Positions 54,971 to 64,000 of a stretch of DNA of 64,000 bases are shown piece by piece. The notes below the pieces were generated by a model that saw nothing but the letters and a program-made list of their open reading frames with translations, ran no database searches and was not told where the DNA came from. This DNA is from Kingdonia uniflora (taxonomy: Eukaryota; Streptophyta; Magnoliopsida; Ranunculales; Circaeasteraceae). How positions within the stretch are numbered: position 1 is the first letter of the stretch; every line of letters begins with the position of its first letter. A program made the position numbers and the translations under genes. The stretch is taken from positions 930,001 to 994,000 of the forward strand of contig JACGCM010002568.1 of NCBI GenBank assembly GCA_014058105.1. Direction: 5' to 3'.

Positions 54971-54987
54971 GTACAGACGGCGCCAAA
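54971..54987 (-). other. Primer-binding site of Tat-B
   Basis: Minus-strand TTTGGCGCCGTCTGTAC immediately inside the 5' LTR. Best preserved of the four Tat sites; the TGGCGCCGTC form is common in Tat-type elements. Confidence 0.82.
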
Positions 54988-55710
54988 TCTAGGGGCGTGA
55001 TTTCTTAGAGGGGAGATCGCACTCTTACACCGTAAGCGTTAGCTTCGTCTGGAGGTTTTAACAAATATATATATGACAGAAATAGGAAGTATTACTGTGC
55101 TAACATACTTGCGTGGAGTCCATGAATTAGTATACTCCATAATTTCTAGCGAGGATTTGAATGGAAGATTCTATATATGGATTAGGTTGTAGTTCGAATC
55201 TAGTAAGGCTCAAAGGTGCTCAAAGGTTGTTAATATTGGAGGAGGTTTGGGTCAAGTTTTTATTACCCTTCATGATATCTCTCCTCTCCTATTTAAAGGA
55301 AATAGGAAAGGATGAGTCATCATGCGAGGTCATATTACATGTATACCCTTTTGGGTAGTTGTTCAATACGTGAGGCCAGTTCTGACACTGTAGTTGTCTA
55401 GCAGCTCATTTCACTGTAATGTCTGGTAAGCTGGTTCTCAAGCCTATCTTCCTTCAACCATGCATTAATATGGTCAAAGTCCTTTTGAAGCTTGTACTAG
55501 GCTCTAATGTTGACCGACTGTCTTTAGCATCGACTATAGCAGTAAGCTTTGATGCAGCCTTCGAGTGTTCAGTTGGTCTTGGAAGGCTTCGTGTAAATCA
55601 TAAGCCTTTGGCTTGTTTTGACGGTTCCTTAGGCTTCGAGTCTCTGGTAGGCTTTGATGTAGCCTTCTAGTATTTGACCAATCTTGGAAGGCTGCTAGTA
55701 GGCTACTACA
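54988..55710 (-). repeat. 5' LTR of Tat-B
   Basis: 723 bp, plus-strand ends TCTAGGGGCGTGATTTC and GCTAGTAGGCTACTACA, followed by the target copy TTTAC (55711-55715). Pairs with 5269-5990. Confidence 0.93.
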
Positions 55711-56330
55711 TTTACTACCCACAAGACAATGGCCTGGTCGAAGCTATAAAAAAAACCATTGTTGATGACCATAATAAATGTGTCGATGATAAGAAGTGTA
55801 ATGGTTACAAGAGTTGTAATACATCCTTTAGCCTATCACACAATACCAAGAAAAGTAATAGGCTGCACCCCTTTTCTACTTATATATATAGAGCTGAATC
55901 AGTTATACCATCTCTATTTGAAGTCCCTACAAGAGACCTTGAACTCCCACACTAAAAAAATAAATTTCAACTCGGCTGTAGCATGTTATGGATCGACAAA
56001 ACTCAAGACAGAACTTTGCCTAACCTTGGCTACAATAATAACTCACTAAAAAAGTAATACAACAAAAGGGATCGTTCCAGAAATTTTACAATCGAATACT
56101 TGGTCCTTCAAAGAGTCACCCCCTCCTCAAAGCTCCAAAATACAGGGAAACTGGCCGAATCTTTGGAAGGCCCACACGTCATATGACAAATAAGACAAGT
56201 GATCTTATTACCTAATGACCGAAGACAAAGAACCTCTTCCAAATCCCTGAAACACGATACAGTTAGTTCGCTATAGTAGAATACCAGACTAGATACTTTT
56301 AACAATAGTAACCGCGAAGTTTTAAATTAA
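55711..56330 (+). pseudogene. Tat-A integrase, C-terminal part
   Basis: Takes up the reading broken at 5268: YYPQDNGLVEAIKKTIVDDHNK (catalytic Glu in LVEAIKK), then KKCNGYKSCNT, SHNTKKSNRLHPFSTYIYRAESVIPSLFEVPTRDLELP. It parallels PQGNGQFEAIIKTIVDSLKK and LLAYATEAVLPTQFEAPSRYP of D. A short deletion lies between the Glu helix and the ELQHILWAYR block. Further on, decayed LWIDKTQDRTLPNLGY-type text to about 56050, then the region before the polypurine repeat. Confidence 0.8.
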
Positions 56331-56375
56331 TAAAATATCATTGTTGATCATTATATAGCAGTTAAACCTCATAAA

Positions 56376-56720
56376 CTTCTTGACTTTGTCAAGCCTAAGT
56401 ATCACGTCCAACCTTCGACCAGACTGATACTTGGGGGCAACTTCAAAGCTTTTTCAAGGTTCCTGATGTTGGAAAACCCAAGTGGCATGAATAATCGAAA
56501 GATTAAACACTTCGGGCCGACCTTGGAGCTAACCACGTTTGATTTCATTTAGGTTCAAACCCGCAGATAGAAATACCGGGGGCGACCTCGAAGTGTCATG
56601 AACTTCTTGAGTTCGGTCAAACCAAAGTATCATGTCCAACCTTCGACCCAACTGATACTTGGGGGCAACCTCAAAGATTTTTAAGGTTCTTGATTTGGCC
56701 AAACCCAAGTGACACAATCG
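56376..56720 (+). repeat. Tandem repeat of about 227 bp in Tat-A
   Basis: One full unit and a partial second start at CTTCTTGACTTTGTCAAGCC (56376) and CTTCTTGAGTTCGGTCAAAC (56603). Both carry AAGTATCA(C/T)GTCCAACCTTCGACC and TGATACTTGGGGGCAAC, the same core as in B, D and F. Confidence 0.82.
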
Positions 56721-57159
56721 AAATCTTAACTCGATACAACTCAATAGATATTACCTAGACAGCTTTATATTTCTACCAATATACATTCAAACAAAAGAAA
56801 AGTAAACAACCATTATAGAACAAAGTCATTATACCAACTCGAAGCAAAAACAATACATTATCACCAATTACAAAACAAAAACACAAATACAGGAAAATAC
56901 CATAAGTTATCAATAGAAAAAACTACCACTTATTACTCTAGGGAAATGGTTCGATCATCCTCATTTGTCTCGGTAGCATTGATGCTTTGGCTCAAACTAG
57001 CTGGATACCTTCTGGGCCTTCTTAAGAGAAAACCCCAATGTATGCACCTGACACAAAAGACTATCAAAAACTCTAAATTTAGAATAAACTTCAAGGAGGA
57101 ATATATAACAGGTTATGCACACATTTCTACCTATTTTTTTGCTCCTTCGAAGCAATGCC
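56721..57159. other. Spacer between tandem repeat and aORF2 of Tat-A
   Basis: A-rich text (56760-56940) with no gene. It corresponds to the 3' flank of aORF2 in D and F. The C-terminal YDPETLE block seen in D and F was not found, so that end may be deleted. Confidence 0.45.
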
Positions 57160-58660
57160 CAGCCTCTTTAGGATTAGATAAGCAAAGCAGTACCATTGAC
57201 TAAATAATGGCTCGGGCAGCATCATCTTTTTCACCTGTGAACAGCTTGGCTTCGGTCGAAGTATGCACAGACTCCATTTGTAAATGCATCCTCTTTTGAG
57301 GTGTCAACCTAGGGGCCTACAAACTTAACCCCTTCCCGCCAGCTTTGCATTTACCCTTCCAAGTAACCTGTGACAACTCTTGTTGAGTCGGGGATTTTTT
57401 AGCCAAGGTGGTCGAAGTACAAGCATCGGTATTTTCCCACTGAGCCCTCGAGACATAAGTACTCTTCGGCCTCATCAGATTATCATAATCCATGGCACTC
57501 GAGCCTTCTTAGGGAGCAGCAGATTTTCTATTTCTCTAAGGACCTTATAAGCCCGAAGGATCTTTGAGAAAGGTATCTATCTTTTTACGTCTTCTCCTCA
57601 ACAACTTTAACCTTCAAAAGATTTGCCTTATCCAATCGTCATTTTCATTGATCAGATCGTCTAGATAGTGTCGGGCTCTATCAAGTACTCCACTTCGAGG
57701 TCTTGCAAGCATACAGATAGAAGTTAAGAACATGGTCGAATGTAACTACTTCACAAAATAATCAAACATCACTTACCGTAATTGAACACACTACTATTTA
57801 ACGCGAGCTCCTCTTCACCCTCGAGGTGCTAGCGATGCCCCATTACCACTACAAGATCCCTATGCCACCCACGACCAATCGAATACATGTCAAATAGGCT
57901 AGGGTTTATGCAGATGACATTGAATGTGAAATGTCCCTACCTTCAGGTTAGCCTTCTTTGAGTAAAAGGCTACAAAGTCCCTACATTCCACAAGAGGTCT
58001 ACCTTCGGCCAACTACTCTCCATTCAAGGCCCCGATAACTTTCATCACCTTATAAAAGTTGCCATTCATTTGGAAAGAGGCAAGATCCGAAAAGTTCAAC
58101 ACCTCCTTCGCAAGACATTGAAGGGACAGCTACATGACCAGCCTAATCTGGCCTTGAAAAGCAATAATTCCTTACGTAGGCTCATCCTTGAAGGTAAACT
58201 TTGACCCACATGGAATTAAGAAAAAACCTTACCAACCAGGTCATATTTTTTTAGAAACCAGTCATGTTTTTTTTACTCCCGAGGGGTGACGTATACAAAA
58301 CTGACACCATCATCATCGGTCACTTTGTCTCCATTCTCATAACCACTCTCATCATTCTCACCGTCTTCCTTGTCATTTCTCTCTTCACCTTCTCCATCAT
58401 CCCCTACAAGGTCATTCCCAACTACCTTCTCATCATCCTCCTCTTCATCACTCTTTCCAACAACCCGCGCCCTTCTTCGTATTCAGCTTACAAAATTACC
58501 GTCGGGCTCCATAATCGTAAGAGGAGCAGTAATTGCAATCTGCAATTCCACCAGATTACTATTATTTTCTTCCTCTTAACCGGAAGTACTCGGGCCAATC
58601 ATTACGTCCTCGACCTCATCAACTAGCCTCATCATCAAAAACTCATGGGTACGCACGCAT
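57160..58660 (-). pseudogene. aORF2 of Tat-A
   Basis: ATG at 58660, then a 4-base duplication (TGCG) that shifts frame. THEFLMMRLVDEVEDVMIGPSTSG parallels MRTRGASRMRLIDED of B. An acidic DDDEKVVGNDLVGDDGEGEE block, SRMSLRKELLLFKARLGW, MATFIR and a YSIGRG remnant (CSTGRG elsewhere) follow. Later basic RRRKKIDTFLKDPSGL-like text (about 57545-57600) and LCLSNPKEAGHCFEGAKK (57140-57200; STNPKEADRRAEVV in B) complete it. Heavily broken. Confidence 0.6.
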
Positions 58661-59176
58661 TAATGCCCTACCGAACATGAGGGAACAAGTTAACTCGATA
58701 TCTTCCAGTTAAAACCCCTCGATACATTACACCAACTCTTGGTGATTTCCTAAGTATTACCCATTGGATATAACCAATTCCAGCCTTGAAGGGATAACTC
58801 TGGGTCCAATCACCAACAATTCTTCAACACCCGCCAACAAATCACCTCGAAGCTAATGTTCAAAAGTTACAAACCAAAATCAATCGCTCACCCCAACCAT
58901 CATATACCCCACCCCACCCAATCACCCCCATCTTATCCAAGCCCCGACATCCGCCATTAATGGCGGATACCATGCGTCTCTAATCTAAATTACTAGACCC
59001 AAAGAAAAAAATAATAATAATAAAAAAGAGGCCAATTCAAAGACAACACCAAGAAAGACATACCAAGTATTGGTTTCCTCAGATAATCTCCGTCAACATC
59101 AATAAGTAGCACCAGCTCTCTCAGTGGATCTTTGTCAATAGTAACAAAGTTTTTCTCTTCTCCTTCAAATAAATGA

Positions 59177-59178
<2 letters not shown>
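58661..59178. other. Spacer upstream of aORF2 in Tat-A
   Basis: C-rich on the plus strand (CCCCACCCCACCCAATCACCC region, 58900-58935). It is the minus-strand leader and probable first-intron region of aORF2. No gene. Confidence 0.4.
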
Positions 59179-59226
<48 letters not shown>

Positions 59227-59234
59227 TAAATATA
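59179..59234 (-). repeat. (CT)n microsatellite with adjoining TATA-like box, leader of Tat-A aORF2
   Basis: About 22 CT units (59179-59223), read as (GA)n on the minus strand, immediately downstream of a minus-strand TATATTTAAG (59225-59234). The matching place in B has TATTTAAA followed by a GA-rich run. This suggests that a purine-rich leader existed in the ancestor and expanded in A. Confidence 0.75.
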
Positions 59235-60325
59235 CTATCCTCAAACCGTATAAGGTTTTTAAACTGCCATCATTACACATACTAACCTTACTCTCTCCCA
59301 CCTCACCACCGTCTCTCAATAATTCTTGCAAACTGCCTCTTACAAATTTTTCCTCCCTCTCTAAGCGCTTCAACCACATAACTCTCTTACCTTCGTGCCT
59401 CAATTTCCTTCTCGAGCTCCTCAAATTAAGCTGACTAAACCCTCATGTACACAATCAGCATTAATTTTTTGACCTAAACAAATCTCTTTCTTTATGCCTC
59501 GAATGAAAATATCACTGGCACACCTAAGCGCGATTTGCAAATCGAAGTCTTGAAATGTGGGATCATATACATTCATTATAGGGCAACCAACATCATAGCC
59601 TAACTCAGACATGAACTGACTACTTAACCTAGCTTTGTACTCTGCTCAAGATAGGCAAGGCCCCACATGTCAGCACTAAAGCCTGCAAGTGTTAGATCGG
59701 TGCAGTCGGTGCCCTCAAACATAGTATAGACCTCGGGACTCCAACTATACACTGCCGATGATGACAATAATCAACCATATTATAATTGGAGTTCAGAAAA
59801 TATCCTCCTTCTGAGTCATGCTACATCCATTACCTTTAAAGGAAGTACCTGAAGATTTTCGACCTAACAAAATATTATACTTTCAACTTTTTTTACTTCA
59901 TTTTCCCAACCCTCGACATCTTTTGTTTTCATTTTCCCAACATTTGACTCACAAATTCCAAATTCCACCATTTTTTCTAGTTTTATCTTTTGATTCATGT
60001 TGCATCCTTTTCCTTCGATTTCTTTTGTTCTATTTTCCCACACTTCGACTTACAAATTCTACCAATTTTAATTCTAGTTTTATCCTTCCCATTTGATAAC
60101 ATTATAATAACCCTCGAAAGATTTACTTTTTAGACCTTTAGAGAGCAGAAATTCCTAGCATTACCACGTTTTAAGTCATTTCCTTCGGTTAGACCTCAGC
60201 ACAATCGATCCACAAGCATTGCTAACACATAAAATAAAAGGCAAGTTTACTCATTCGTTGTCCATTACAAAAATAGAAGAAAAAACATTAATAACAACCA
60301 AAAAAAGAAAATGAAAGAAAGATAC
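59235..60325. other. Spacer between aORF2 and aORF1 of Tat-A
   Basis: No recognisable gene. A degenerate duplication of about 110 bases (ATTTTCCCAACNNTTGACTCACAAATTC-type text) occurs around 59900-60080. Short readings here are random-looking. Confidence 0.45.
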
Positions 60326-60659
60326 ATCAATTACAACCATGGCAACTTTTTGAGCACCCCAAACTACCACTATTACCGCCACCGCCCTCTTCTTCCACCA
60401 GTTGTTGCGCCAGGGCTCTCAACACAGTTGAGTGCTCTGTCACAGTATGAAGATACTGCAAGAACATAACCCACCAGAAGTTGAACTCTTCTGCTTCATC
60501 TCATTCCCGGCCGGTCAGCTCACCAATGTGTAGATTGACGAGGTCTGGCAGCTAGTACTCCAACCCCATTCGACCGAAGTAATTCCTCATCAACTCTACC
60601 ACCTTGGTAGCTATCTTTCTTCCAAACTCTTCCTGTTGTATCTGCGACCGAGTCTTCAT
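60326..60659 (-). pseudogene. aORF1 of Tat-A
   Basis: Start MKTRSQIQQEEFGRK (60659) shared with MKTRYQQKM of B, although an upstream ATG at 60743 is in the same frame. Then VVELMRNYFGRMGLEY, PDLVNLHIGELTGRE, FNFWWVMFLQYLHTVTEHS and an acidic EEEGGGG tail near 60380. Stop near 60552 and at least one shift. TATA box about 95 bases upstream. Confidence 0.65.
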
Positions 60660-60750
60660 ATTACTCATCAAAGGAGAAAGAGCGCTGAAGAAGGAAGTTA
60701 GGCAAAGAGTAAGCAATAAGTTAAGCAATATTTTCTCCATCAAAAAATCT

Positions 60751-60758
60751 TTTTATAT
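60751..60758 (-). promoter_or_regulatory. TATA box of aORF1 in Tat-A
   Basis: Minus-strand TCATATAAAAAGA, about 95 bases before the MKTRSQ start. Consistent with the boxes in B, D and F. Confidence 0.5.
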
Positions 60759-60910
60759 GAGATTAAGAGCCATTAGTGACGCTAACACAATCAGCATAAT
60801 CAGTCATAAATAATCTCGGTAACTGGCGCATTCATACAGGTCAAACTTCCAAATTCCCACACAAACAACTTTTTAGTTAGAACCTGCGATAATCTATTAC
60901 GAGACCCCAA

Positions 60911-60925
60911 CTGAGAGGGGGAAAA
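60911..60925 (+). other. Polypurine tract of Tat-A
   Basis: CTGAGAGGGGGAAAA before the LTR, same pattern as D, B and F. Confidence 0.82.
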
Positions 60926-61514
60926 TATAGTACCCTACTTGCAGCCTTCAAGATTAGACTAGACACTCAAAGACTTCTGAGCAGCTTGAAGCCTACCTTA
61001 CTTAAAAATTTGAAGAAAACTCAACAAGCCTACCGTCAATCCCACTAAAGCTTTGACCACCACTTCAGTCAAGTTTAGCTCCTGGTCGAAGGTAGACAAC
61101 TCTGGCAGAACCGACTCCAGTACAAGATAACTGTAAAAAAGGATACACTTGTAATTTGACCTCTCCGTGGTGACATCACCTTTCCTATCTTTTATAAATA
61201 GGAAAGAAGAACCACCATAGAGAGGCTAAGAATTCCCCACACACACACACACCCTAAAAAAGTTCTGATAACCTTTGGAAGCTTGAATATTTAGTTTACT
61301 CGAACATTTATCTGTAATCTCATCCATATATACCATCTCATCTTAAAAATCCTCACCAAAGGTCGTAGAGGAAACCCATTCTAGGACTCCACGCAATTGT
61401 ATCTATTAGAAGCTTTCCCCATTTCTATTAAATATACTTGTTAAAACCCCTGGACGAGTATAAACATAATAGTCTAAGAGTTTCATCTCCCTTCTATGAG
61501 ATCAGGCCCCTACA
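60926..61514 (+). repeat. 3' LTR of Tat-A
   Basis: Starts TATAGTACCCTACTTGCAGCC and ends ATCAGGCCCCTACA; 589 bp, shorter than the other Tat LTRs. TATA box TATAAATA at 61193-61200 and a short (CA)n at about 61239-61253. The 5' LTR partner lies before base 1, so divergence cannot be judged here. Confidence 0.82.
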
Positions 61515-61765
61515 CTTTTTTTAGAACCTTTTCTTCCATCTACTAAGCCTCAACGGTACTAGATAAAGAGAGGAAAATTTTATATAGAGTTGAGTGGTAC
61601 CCTCCTTTGGTGAGACGTGTCAAGCCCTAAACTAAATATAACTCATTATTGTCCCTGAGAAGATCTTTGGGACTACAAAAATTGATTACATAAGAATTAA
61701 GGGATAAATAAAACCCTATCTTGAATCTTTCTGTGGAACTCTGCGACATAAATTCTAAATTCGAC
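61515..61765. other. Sequence flanking Tat-A on the right
   Basis: No domain could be read with confidence. It may belong to fragment G (protease-to-reverse-transcriptase linker). CTTTT at 61515-61519 would be the right target copy of A, but the left copy is outside the window. Confidence 0.35.
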
Positions 61766-63480
61766 AAGTAACACCGAGAAAGACGGTCTAAAAAATGTAG
61801 GATCAACGTATTAGTGGTTTATGACGACGATATTTGAAGACCAGTTGGGAAAAATTGTGGAAGTATATATTGATGACTTGCTCGTCAAGAGCAAGTTGAA
61901 GAGCGACCATTTAGTTGACTTGGAGACTGTGTTTACCAAGCGAAGACGCTGCAGGATGAAGCTAAACCTTGAGAAATATAGCTTTTGTGTTTCTTCAGAA
62001 AAGTTCTTGGGGTACTTAGTTACTAAGTGCGGGATAGATGCTGACCCTACGCAGATATGAGCTCTAATCTGTAAGCCCTCACCTACAATACTGAAACAAG
62101 TACAAAAACTAATAAGAAAGATTGCAGCCATTGGTCACTTTATTTATAAAGCTTCATACAAATGCCAACCGTTGTTTCGATGTATTAAGGAAAATAAGAA
62201 ATGCTAATTGAACTAGGAATGTGAGGTAGCCTTCCAAAATATGCAAAGATACTTGGCTACACCCCCGATCCTCAACCCGCCAAAAGAAAATAAGCTCCTG
62301 GGATTGTACTTGGGGAACACAAAAGAACACATCAACGCAGTACTCGTTCGATCAAAAGTTAAATCGAGAAACCAGTTTATTTCATAAGCAAAATGCTATT
62401 GGGGGCAGAGTTACGGTATTTTATGATAGAGAAGTAGGCACTCACCTTGGCATACGCATCGTATAAACTATGACCATGCATCCAAGCATATAAAAGTAAG
62501 GTCATAACAACTCAACTATTGAGGGGGGTGTTTGCAAAAAAGGATAAGGCTCATAGAATATCGAAATGGGTAATCATCTAGGGGAAATTTAACATTCATT
62601 ATGAGCCAAGAGTAACAATTAAGGGACAGGTCATTGCAGACCTATTGGTCGACCTCTCCATTAATGGCGGCAACTGGGTAAACAAAGAAGATAATGACCA
62701 AGTAGTATCCTAGAGGAAACTAATATACCATTTACAAAGGGTTAGCAGTTATACATGGACGGCTCAGTTAACGCAGGGGACTCAGGCTTAAGGATCATAT
62801 TGGTAACTCCAACAATGAGAAAATAGAGAAGCAATCAGGGTTAACTTTCTAATAAGAACAGCGAAGCCGAATACAAAGTCCTTTTGTATGGACTAGATGC
62901 AACATTGGCACCGAGTGTGGAGGAAAACTCTACCTTTACCGATTTACAGCTAGTGTTAACTAGTATAGCAGGACGTTCTAGGCCAGTGGTAAGATAGCGT
63001 AATACATGGAAATCTTAAAGCAAAGGCTTTGAAAGTTTAAGAAAGTTAACCTCAAATACATCTATAGAGGCGAGAATAGGCACTCTGACACCTACACATA
63101 TTTTGTAGGAATCATAGGTGGTCGACTAAGAGTTATCTAAGTAAAGTTCCTTCACCAGTCTAGCAAATTGGAACACAAAGAAGAAATAATGTAAATCGAC
63201 AGTGGGACTCAGAACAAGTAACCCGATTGGGGGAAACCACTTATTGATTTCTTTAGTGAGCACCACATCCTCCCCATAGCTAGGCTGGCCGACGAGACTA
63301 TCAATAACAAAGCACAAAAATATACGTCGATAAATAATGTGATCTATCAGACAAGCCTATATGCCCCGTATGACGCCCCAGCGAACGTCGAGCAAATCTA
63401 CCTGAGCGTTTTGACATCTGACCTTGAATATATGTTATTTTTATCTTAATATAGCTACATGCCAAGTTTCGTTGAAAACA
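61766..63480 (+). pseudogene. Fragment G: reverse transcriptase, RNase H and integrase start of another Tat-like pol
   Basis: GLKNVGSTY- and MTTIFEDQLGKIVEVYIDDLLVKSK with the catalytic YIDD (about 61869-61880), NLEKYSFCVSSEKFLGYLVTKCGIDADP, a decayed connection and first RNase H (FISKMLLGAELRYF-type text near 62370-62430), then a second RNase H: LYMDGSVNAGDSGLRIILVTP, EAEYKVLLYGLD, TFTDLQL (62755-62950). Integrase linker: DWGKPLIDFFSEHHILP and NNKAQKYTSINNVIYQTSLYAP (63220-63370). The two RNase H domains place it in the Tat lineage, but its YIDDLLVKSK form differs from YIDDMLCKS of A, D and F, so it is a different family. Many stops. Confidence 0.78.
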
Positions 63481-64000
63481 GAATTGGTTAAGGGGGCGAG
63501 AAGTGCCAGTAAGTTTCGCCTCCAATTTTAATATTTCTTTTTGGAAACTAGCTATTTACTTAGTAGCTATATTAAGGAGGAAGTTGGTCCAAACCTTCCC
63601 ATGACAAAGTTAGCTTTATAGCTTGGTCATCTTAGACCCCGGTTCATGGGATATCCACAAGGGATATTCATGAGTTCTCCTTGGCCTAGGAAATGCCAAG
63701 AGACATTGCCTAAAAATGCGAGCCATTATTCTAGATAGAGCTTAATAGGACGCTGATATACCCTACGAGCCAATCGAGACACACTGCCCCTTATAAATAG
63801 ACTATGTAACTAATCTAGGCGCATCGCCCCTTTATATATATCATATATTTGGAGCCCAACATATTGAGCTACCCTAATCTGCTGCCAGGACAGGTGTGTT
63901 ATCCGTACCTCATGCCCAATCACGAGTGATTACGCTATAGGGATTATTGAGGGAACCCTCAGCATTGCCACCTATTCCGAATACATATTCAACGAATATC
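63481..64000. other. Unassigned right end of the window
   Basis: No domain is readable. A purine-rich GGGGGCGAGAAG at about 63494-63505 followed by TGCCAGTAAG could be a polypurine tract and LTR start of G, but no partner LTR is in the window. Contains a short imperfect repeat of CTATGTAACTAATCTAGGCGCATCGCCCC-like text (63795-63830). Confidence 0.3.

Larger units (their letters stand above)
5269..55710 (-). mobile_element. Tat-B: Tat-lineage element split by three later insertions
   Basis: Minus-strand element bounded by LTRs at 5269-5990 (3') and 54988-55710 (5'), with target copies CTTAC (5264-5268) and TTTAC (55711-55715) in the integrase of A. Its own sequence is 5269-7481, 33166-34202, 46260-48933 and 54114-55710; the rest is Athila-C, Tat-F and Athila-H. 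What remains is the 5' LTR, primer-binding site, gag start, end of integrase, tandem repeat, antisense module (plus strand), polypurine tract and 3' LTR. The stretch from mid gag to mid integrase, about 4.3 kb by comparison with F, is deleted. Confidence 0.88.
55711..61514 (+). mobile_element. Tat-A, right part: end of integrase to 3' LTR
   Basis: Continuation of the outer element after Tat-B: integrase end (55711-56330), tandem repeat (56376-56720), antisense module on the minus strand (57160-60660), polypurine tract (60911-60925) and 3' LTR (60926-61514). The order is identical to D and F, which confirms that both halves belong to one element. Confidence 0.85.

Noticed and set aside
58264..58626. 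120-codon plus-strand frame with hydrophobic Ile/Leu/Phe runs, resembling a membrane protein
   Set aside because: It is the reverse complement of the acidic DDDEKVV-type stretch of aORF2 in Tat-A; Asp/Glu codons read backwards give Ile/Val/Leu/Phe runs.
59179..59223. CT run as a sign of a young insertion or a CRISPR-like array
   Set aside because: Simple dinucleotide microsatellite in the leader of the antisense gene; no spacers.
1..64000. tRNA, rRNA or other housekeeping RNA genes
   Set aside because: I looked for cloverleaf arms, GTTCRANNC boxes and rRNA text on both strands and saw none beyond the primer-binding sites, which are only 12-17 bases of tRNA complement.

Overview
This window is gene-poor plant nuclear DNA made almost entirely of old, nested Ty3/gypsy LTR retrotransposons. 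Two lineages can be recognised. The Tat-like elements have LTRs of about 590-725 bp, a degenerate first RNase H followed by a second FTDGS-type RNase H, and an antisense gene next to the 3' LTR. The Athila-like elements have LTRs of about 1.25 kb, a primer-binding site complementary to plant tRNA-Asp, and a pol with DLGAS protease and FMDD reverse transcriptase motifs. Tat plus Athila points to a flowering plant, probably a eudicot; the species cannot be named. I found no host gene, tRNA, rRNA or CRISPR. Every retroviral-type gene is broken by stops, frameshifts or deletions.

Layout. Tat-A (+) starts at base 1 exactly at its primer-binding site, runs to 5268, resumes at 55711 and ends with its 3' LTR at 61514. 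A solo Tat LTR (I, 2071-2770, -) sits in its protease. Tat-B (-, 5269-55710, target duplication CTTAC/TTTAC) is inserted in the integrase of A. Inside B lie Athila-C (+, 7482-33165, duplication CTAAG), Tat-F (-, 34203-46259, duplication TGAAT) and a truncated, pol-less Athila-H (-, about 48934-54113). Inside the 5' LTR of C lies Tat-D (+, 8523-21303, duplication CTTTG), so the stack is four levels deep (A>B>C>D). C also has a duplicated pol segment with an inverted Athila LTR fragment (E) between the copies. From about 61766 on there is another decayed Tat-like pol (G).

The most interesting content is on the strand opposite to pol in all four Tat elements A, B, D and F. Just inside the 3' LTR each carries a small ORF (aORF1, about 110-120 codons) with a TATA box 55-95 bp upstream, then a larger intron-containing gene (aORF2) that seems to have its own TATA box and GA-rich leader. 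In D and F the same phase-1 intron (73 and 78 bp) can be placed exactly, and B's copy reads continuously once the F insertion and its target duplication are removed. Between integrase and this module every Tat element has a tandem repeat of about 195 or 225 bp. Other notable points are a conserved GC-richer leader block with a covarying hairpin in both Athila copies, a possible plastid-like fragment in the gag of D, and a deletion joining B's integrase to the 3' non-coding part of H.
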